Positions 59,575 through 64,000 of a stretch of 64,000 nt of DNA are shown piece after piece (position 1 is the first letter of the stretch; each line of letters opens with the position of its first letter). The notes under the pieces are model-generated. The model ran no database searches, was not told where the DNA came from, and worked only from the letters and a program-made list of their open reading frames with translations. Both the position numbers and the translations under genes were made by a program. The stretch comes from Cyanobium sp. CZS25K (GTDB lineage Bacteria; Cyanobacteriota; Cyanobacteriia; PCC-6307; Cyanobiaceae), in assembly GCA_030373325.1 (NCBI GenBank), contig JAUCZB010000006.1, forward strand, positions 62,001 to 126,000, read 5' to 3'.

Positions 59575-60408
59575 TCAGACCTCCAGGTGGCGAACCTGGC
59601 CCGCAACCCGGATCGAGCCGCCCGGTTCCCCGGGAATCTCGGCGCTGAGCAGGGAGCGGCAGCCCATGTCCTCCCCCTGCACCACCGTGATGCGGCCGCC
59701 GTGGGGCCAGCCGAGGCTCTGCAGATAGCCAGCCAGGGCCGCGGTGGCCGACCCCGTGGCCGGATCCTCATAGACGCCACAGGCGGCGGCGGGATTGCGG
59801 CTGTGGAACGTCCGGGGCCCTTCTGCCCACACCAGCAGGAGCGTCAGCAGTCCCGCCTCCCCCATCAGTCGGGCCCCGTCCTCCATGGCGTAGCGCATGG
59901 CCGCCAGGTCCCCACGGCGGCGCAGGGCCAGCAGCAGGTGGTCGGCACCGCCGTGGACGATGGCCGCTGACAGGACCGGGTCCAGGTCGCTGGGTTCGTA
60001 GCCGAACAGCGCCAGGCTGGCGATGAGCAGATCGGGCGCCACGGGGCGCTGGTGGGTGGGGGGCGACTGCAGGGCGGCGCTCCAGTGCTCCCCCTGGCGC
60101 CGCCCCTCCACCGTGATCTCGGCCTGGTTCAGCGTGAGCGGGAAGACCCCGTCGCCGCAGCGCTCGGCCAGGGCGGCCCCCAGGGCGACGGTGGCATGGC
60201 CGCAGAAGGGCACTTCGACGGTCGGGGAGAAATAGCGCACCCGCCAGCCCGCCCCATGCGGGGCTGAGAAAACCGTTTCCGAATACCCCACCGCGGCGGC
60301 GATCCGCTGCATCTCCCCGGCCTCCGGCAGGTGATCGCCGATCACGACGCCGGCGGGATTGCCGCCCCGATCACCGTCGCTGAAAGCCGCCAGGCGCAGG
60401 AGGGTCAT
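59575..60408 (-). CDS. PhzF-family isomerase/epimerase
   Basis: GGNPAGVVIGD; VGYSETVFSAP; RYFSPTVEVPFCGHATVALG; DPATGSATAALAGYL. Confidence 0.9.
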   Translation of the reverse strand: MTLLRLAAFSDGDRGGNPAGVVIGDHLPEAGEMQRIAAAVGYSETVFSAPHGAGWRVRYFSPTVEVPFCGHATVALGAALAERCGDGVFPLTLNQAEITVEGRRQGEHWSAALQSPPTHQRPVAPDLLIASLALFGYEPSDLDPVLSAAIVHGGADHLLLALRRRGDLAAMRYAMEDGARLMGEAGLLTLLLVWAEGPRTFHSRNPAAACGVYEDPATGSATAALAGYLQSLGWPHGGRITVVQGEDMGCRSLLSAEIPGEPGGSIRVAGQVRHLEV

Positions 60409-60415
60409 GCCGGCC

Positions 60416-61225
60416 TCAGTCGTCTTCCCGGGCTCGCACGTACACGATCGTGCGGTTGCCGCTCGGGGCCTCCCGCTCCTCCATCCCGAACAGGGAGGGA
60501 CAGCCGCGGACCAGATCGGAGAGCTTGCGGAAGCCGTAGAGGCGGGTGTCGAAGTCGGGCTGGATCTTCTGCAGATAGCTGCCGAAGGTGCCCAGCTGGG
60601 TCCAGCCCGATTCATCCACCGAGCGATCCAGCGCCTCCATCAGGAAATCGGCGGGGATGACGGGATGGCCGGCGGTGGGCGGATCGGCCTCCCGGGGCCG
60701 CCGGGAGCGTTCCGGTTCGACGGCGTCATCGCCGTGGCGGGAGGCGGTGCGCAGCACTTCGGTGAACAGGAACTTGTGGCAGGCATTGCGGAAGGCCGCC
60801 GGGGTCTTCTCCTCGCCGAAGCCGTAGACCAGCAGGCCCTCCTCCCGCAGGCGCACGGCCAGGCCGGTGAAGTCGCTGTCGCTGGTCACCAGGCAGAAAC
60901 CATCGAAGCGACGGGTGTAGAGCAGATCCATCGCGTCGATGATGAGGGCGCTGTCGGTGGCGTTCTTGCCCACGGTGTAGGCGAACTGCTGCATCGGCTT
61001 GATCGAGAACTTGTTGAGCAACGCCTTCCAGGAGGCGCTCTGGCTCGAGGTGAAATCGCCGTAGATGCGTCGCACGATCGCCTCCCCGAAACGGGCCACC
61101 TCTTCCAGCACCGCCTCGATCACCGCCGCCCGGGCGTTGTCGGCATCGATCAGGACCGCCAGCTGCTTGCCGTTCTCCTCTGCCAGGCCCCCGGCCGCCG
61201 CGTGGGCTCCCGATGGGCTTTTCAT
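60416..61225 (-). CDS. NYN-domain (LabA/DUF88) protein with OST-HTH/LOTUS-like C-terminus
   Basis: LAVLIDADNARAAVIEAVLEEVARFGEAIVRRIYGDF...DSALIIDAMDLLYTRRFDGFCLVTSDSDFTGLAVRLREEGLLVYGFGEEKTP. Confidence 0.88.
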   Translation of the reverse strand: MKSPSGAHAAAGGLAEENGKQLAVLIDADNARAAVIEAVLEEVARFGEAIVRRIYGDFTSSQSASWKALLNKFSIKPMQQFAYTVGKNATDSALIIDAMDLLYTRRFDGFCLVTSDSDFTGLAVRLREEGLLVYGFGEEKTPAAFRNACHKFLFTEVLRTASRHGDDAVEPERSRRPREADPPTAGHPVIPADFLMEALDRSVDESGWTQLGTFGSYLQKIQPDFDTRLYGFRKLSDLVRGCPSLFGMEEREAPSGNRTIVYVRAREDD

Positions 61226-61279
61226 CGCGCGCCCCCAGAGGCCCTTGACCCTACCCGCCGCGCGGACACGTGTCCCCCG

Positions 61280-62329
61280 ATGCCGCCGAGACCCCATGGC
61301 GACAGGAGAATCCTGGCCATGGTTCTGCCGCTCGCCGCCGCCGCTGCCCCCCCCCTCCTGCCCTGCCCTGCCGAGGCGGGCTGGGAACTGGTGGCCGGCG
61401 CACGGCTGCCGCGGCGTGGGGCGAATGGGCAGCCGTCGGGAGGCTTCTCGGCCGCCGGCTACCGGCCCGAAACGGATGAACTTCTGCTGCTCAGTGACGC
61501 GCCCCGGGGCCGCATCAGCGGCTGGAGCGGCCTGCGCAAGCTGGGTCTGGTGCCCCTGCGCCCCCTGTTCCGGCTGGAACTGCAGGGATCCCCGCAGGCC
61601 GCGCTGCCGGAGGAGATCGATGGCGAAGGCCTGGTGGTGCTTGGCAACCGCCTCTGGGTCGCCAGCGAAGGGCGCCGCAGTGCCGCCCGTGAGGCGCAAC
61701 TGCTGGCCTTCGATCGGCTCAGCGGCCGGCTGGAACGCGCCTATCCCCTGCCGACCGACTGGCAGCCTGCCCCGGGACGGGGGCTCGTCGCCAACCGGGG
61801 GCCGGAATCCCTGGCCCTGCTGCGCCGGCCGGGGCAGACGGACGTGCTGCTGATGGCCTCGGAATCCCCCCTGCTGCAGGATCCTGCCGGCCAGGTCCGG
61901 CTGCTCGCCTGGTCACTGAACGCCTCCGGGCCGGTGGCCCGACCCCTGGGGCGGCTGGCCATTCCCGTCGGCGAAGGCTGGGGGCTGACCGATCTGCTGG
62001 TGGTGAACGACACCGGAGCCGCCCCGGGGCTGCTGGCCCTGCTGCGGCGCTTCCAGCCCCCCGACCGATGGCAGGTGCTCCTGGCCCACTACCCGCTTCC
62101 AGACGGCCGTGCCGATCCCGATGGCGTGCTGGAGCCCCTCCGCAGCTGGGATCTGATCGAGGCCGGCCTCCCCCCCGACAACTGGGAAGCGATGACCCTC
62201 GGGCCGGAGCAGGCCGATGGCAGCCCCAGCCTGCTGCTCGCCGCCGACGACAACTTCAGCGCCCTGCAGGACAACCATCTGGCCCTGCTGGTGCCCCGCC
62301 GCAGCGGTAGCTGCCCCCCGAAGCCATGA
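61280..62329 (+). CDS. Esterase-like activity of phytase family protein, exported
   Basis: Signal-like MVLPLAAAAAPPLLPCPAEAGW; LLLLSDAPRGR...EIDGEGLVVLGNRLWVASEG...NWEAMTLGP. Confidence 0.75.
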   Translation: MPPRPHGDRRILAMVLPLAAAAAPPLLPCPAEAGWELVAGARLPRRGANGQPSGGFSAAGYRPETDELLLLSDAPRGRISGWSGLRKLGLVPLRPLFRLELQGSPQAALPEEIDGEGLVVLGNRLWVASEGRRSAAREAQLLAFDRLSGRLERAYPLPTDWQPAPGRGLVANRGPESLALLRRPGQTDVLLMASESPLLQDPAGQVRLLAWSLNASGPVARPLGRLAIPVGEGWGLTDLLVVNDTGAAPGLLALLRRFQPPDRWQVLLAHYPLPDGRADPDGVLEPLRSWDLIEAGLPPDNWEAMTLGPEQADGSPSLLLAADDNFSALQDNHLALLVPRRSGSCPPKP

Positions 62330-64000
62330 ACCGACGCGACCTTCTCACCCTGCTCGGGATCGGGGCCTGTTCCTTCGCAGGGGCCGCCCTGCCCCGCACT
62401 GCTGAGGGGAGCACAGAAGGGAACGCGGCGGCCCTCCCCTTCCCGTCGGTTCCGACCCCCCTGCCGGTGCCCAGCGACGGGCTCGACGCCGACGGCCAGC
62501 GCCGCACATATGCCCGCATCGAACTGGAGGACCGGCTGGTGCTGCCCGACGGCTACCGAGCCGATCTGGTGGCGGTCTGGGGGGATCCGCTCGCCGATGG
62601 CCGCTTCGGCTTCAACAACGATCACCTTTCCTTACTGGCCCTGGGTGCGGATCGGGCCCTGCTGACGGTGAACTTCGAGTACATCAGCGCCAGGTCCTGG
62701 CGGGAGGGTTACGCCGAAGCCGTGGGCGGGGAGCTGCCGTTCGAGGCACTGATCGAGGCGCTGGCGGCCAGGGACGGGCGGGTCGATGCCGGCACCCTCC
62801 CGGCGGACGACCCGCTGCTGGAGAGCGTGCGCCGGGTGGCGGAGGCGGCCATGGCCGATCTGGGCCTCGGTGTGATCGAGCTGGAACGCCAGCCAGGCGG
62901 CCCCTGGCGTCGCCGGCCAGGGAGGTTCGATCGGCGCATCACCGGCCTGAGCGGCTGGCGCGATCCCGCCCAGAGGCTGCGGAGCAGCGGACCGGCGGCA
63001 GCCGTGTTCCGCCGCCGCGAGCGGCTCGGCTACGACGACGGACTGGGGGACGCGATCATCGGCAGCTTCGCCAACTGCGCCGGCGGCGAGACCCCCTGGG
63101 GCACCGTGCTCAGCGCCGAGGAGAACCTGCAGAACCAGGTGGCCGAGGCGGTGCATGCCGACGGCTCCTCCGTCTCCCCCGCCGCCCGTCCCTTCGCCTA
63201 CGACGGCCAGCGCCTCGACGGCCTCGGCAACCCCTTCGGCCTGGCGGGCAACAAGTACGGCTGGATGGTGGAGATCGACCCACGCCGGCCCGAGCAGGCC
63301 GCGGTGAAGCACAGCTGGCTGGGCCGCTTCCGCCACGAGGCGGTGGCCGTGAAGGCGGTCGCCGGCCAGCCCCTGATCGTCTATTCCGGCTGCGACCGCC
63401 ACGGCGGCCACCTCTACCGCTTCGTCAGCGACGCCACGATCCGGGACCCGGCCGACCCGGCCAATTCGGACCTGTTCACTGCCGGGCGGCTTGAGGTGGC
63501 CCATTTCGATCCGCCCGCCAGCGCCGGCGGGGAGGGGCGGGGCCGCTGGCTGCCCCTGGAGCCCTCCAGCCCGGTGGCGCCGCTTTCCCCCAGCCATTTC
63601 GCCCGTTACGGCCTCGAGCAGGCGATCCTGCTGCCCCACTCCGATCGCCTCAAGCCCGGCGCCGAAGCCTTCAGCAGCGACGCGGCGGTGGCGGCCTACC
63701 GCCGCCAGTACCCAACCCTGGCGGACCTCTACCCCGGTGAGGGGGAGGAGCGGATGGGGGCGATCCTGATCGATGCCCACCTGGCCGGCTGCGCCATCGG
63801 GGCCACCCCCGGGGCGCGGCCGGAGGACACGGTGATCGATCCGGCCAGCGGCGATCTGCTGATTGCCTTCACCGCCGGCGGCGGCAGCGACGACGGCCGG
63901 GCCGACCCGGCCATCTTCCAGGGGCCGCAGGGGCAGTCCACCTGGCCCTACGGCTGGATCATGCGCCTGGCCGACGAGGGTTCGGCGAAGGCGGGGGCCT
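62326..64000 (+). CDS. phoX: PhoX-like (DUF839) alkaline phosphatase, Tat leader; truncated by the window end
   Basis: MNRRDLLTLLGIGACSFAGA Tat-like leader; FGFNNDHLSLL; NFEYISARSW; CAGGETPWGTVLSAEEN; YGWMVEIDP; ATGA overlap with the previous gene. Confidence 0.88.
   Translation, partial: MNRRDLLTLLGIGACSFAGAALPRTAEGSTEGNAAALPFPSVPTPLPVPSDGLDADGQRRTYARIELEDRLVLPDGYRADLVAVWGDPLADGRFGFNNDHLSLLALGADRALLTVNFEYISARSWREGYAEAVGGELPFEALIEALAARDGRVDAGTLPADDPLLESVRRVAEAAMADLGLGVIELERQPGGPWRRRPGRFDRRITGLSGWRDPAQRLRSSGPAAAVFRRRERLGYDDGLGDAIIGSFANCAGGETPWGTVLSAEENLQNQVAEAVHADGSSVSPAARPFAYDGQRLDGLGNPFGLAGNKYGWMVEIDPRRPEQAAVKHSWLGRFRHEAVAVKAVAGQPLIVYSGCDRHGGHLYRFVSDATIRDPADPANSDLFTAGRLEVAHFDPPASAGGEGRGRWLPLEPSSPVAPLSPSHFARYGLEQAILLPHSDRLKPGAEAFSSDAAVAAYRRQYPTLADLYPGEGEERMGAILIDAHLAGCAIGATPGARPEDTVIDPASGDLLIAFTAGGGSDDGRADPAIFQGPQGQSTWPYGWIMRLADEGSAKAGA

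Overview
This 64-kb, high-GC window has almost no gaps between genes and reads as a picocyanobacterial chromosome (Cyanobium/Synechococcus-like). That assignment is inferred from psb30/ycf12, ycf20, DUF3727, DUF3685, phosphoribulokinase, a PSI-accumulation-factor-like gene and HIP1-like GCGATCGC octamers. I recognise about 60 CDSs. Most are housekeeping or photosynthetic: RNB exonuclease, recJ, glycerate kinase, rpmF, ftsH, thrC, fba, accD, prepilin peptidase, prk, leuB, lpxD, proB, ruvX, phoH, fumC, fur-family, hisA, pgsA, pdeM and phoX. Two stretches look accessory. Region A (about 24.4-36 kb) holds an alpha/beta-hydrolase + subtilisin (S8) fusion, a GAF-GGDEF diguanylate cyclase with a lower-GC look, a tightly packed exported TPR-CHAT / metallopeptidase-like / membrane-protein cassette, and two adjacent loci carrying apparent single-base frameshifts. 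Region B (about 51.9-54.85 kb) holds a VanW-family gene, an orphan sugar-binding protein and gene-poor DNA. Best candidates for something undescribed: (1) the alpha/beta-hydrolase-S8 fusion, (2) the TPR-CHAT cassette with an apparently degenerate zinc-peptidase partner, (3) a degenerate NtrC-type AAA+ module fused to a membrane polyferredoxin, (4) a ClC reading frame running antisense through psb30, and (5) a ThrC + ThiS/MoaD-like sulfur-carrier pair. I saw no CRISPR array, rRNA, convincing tRNA or IS element. All functional names come from reading motifs by eye; no searches were run.
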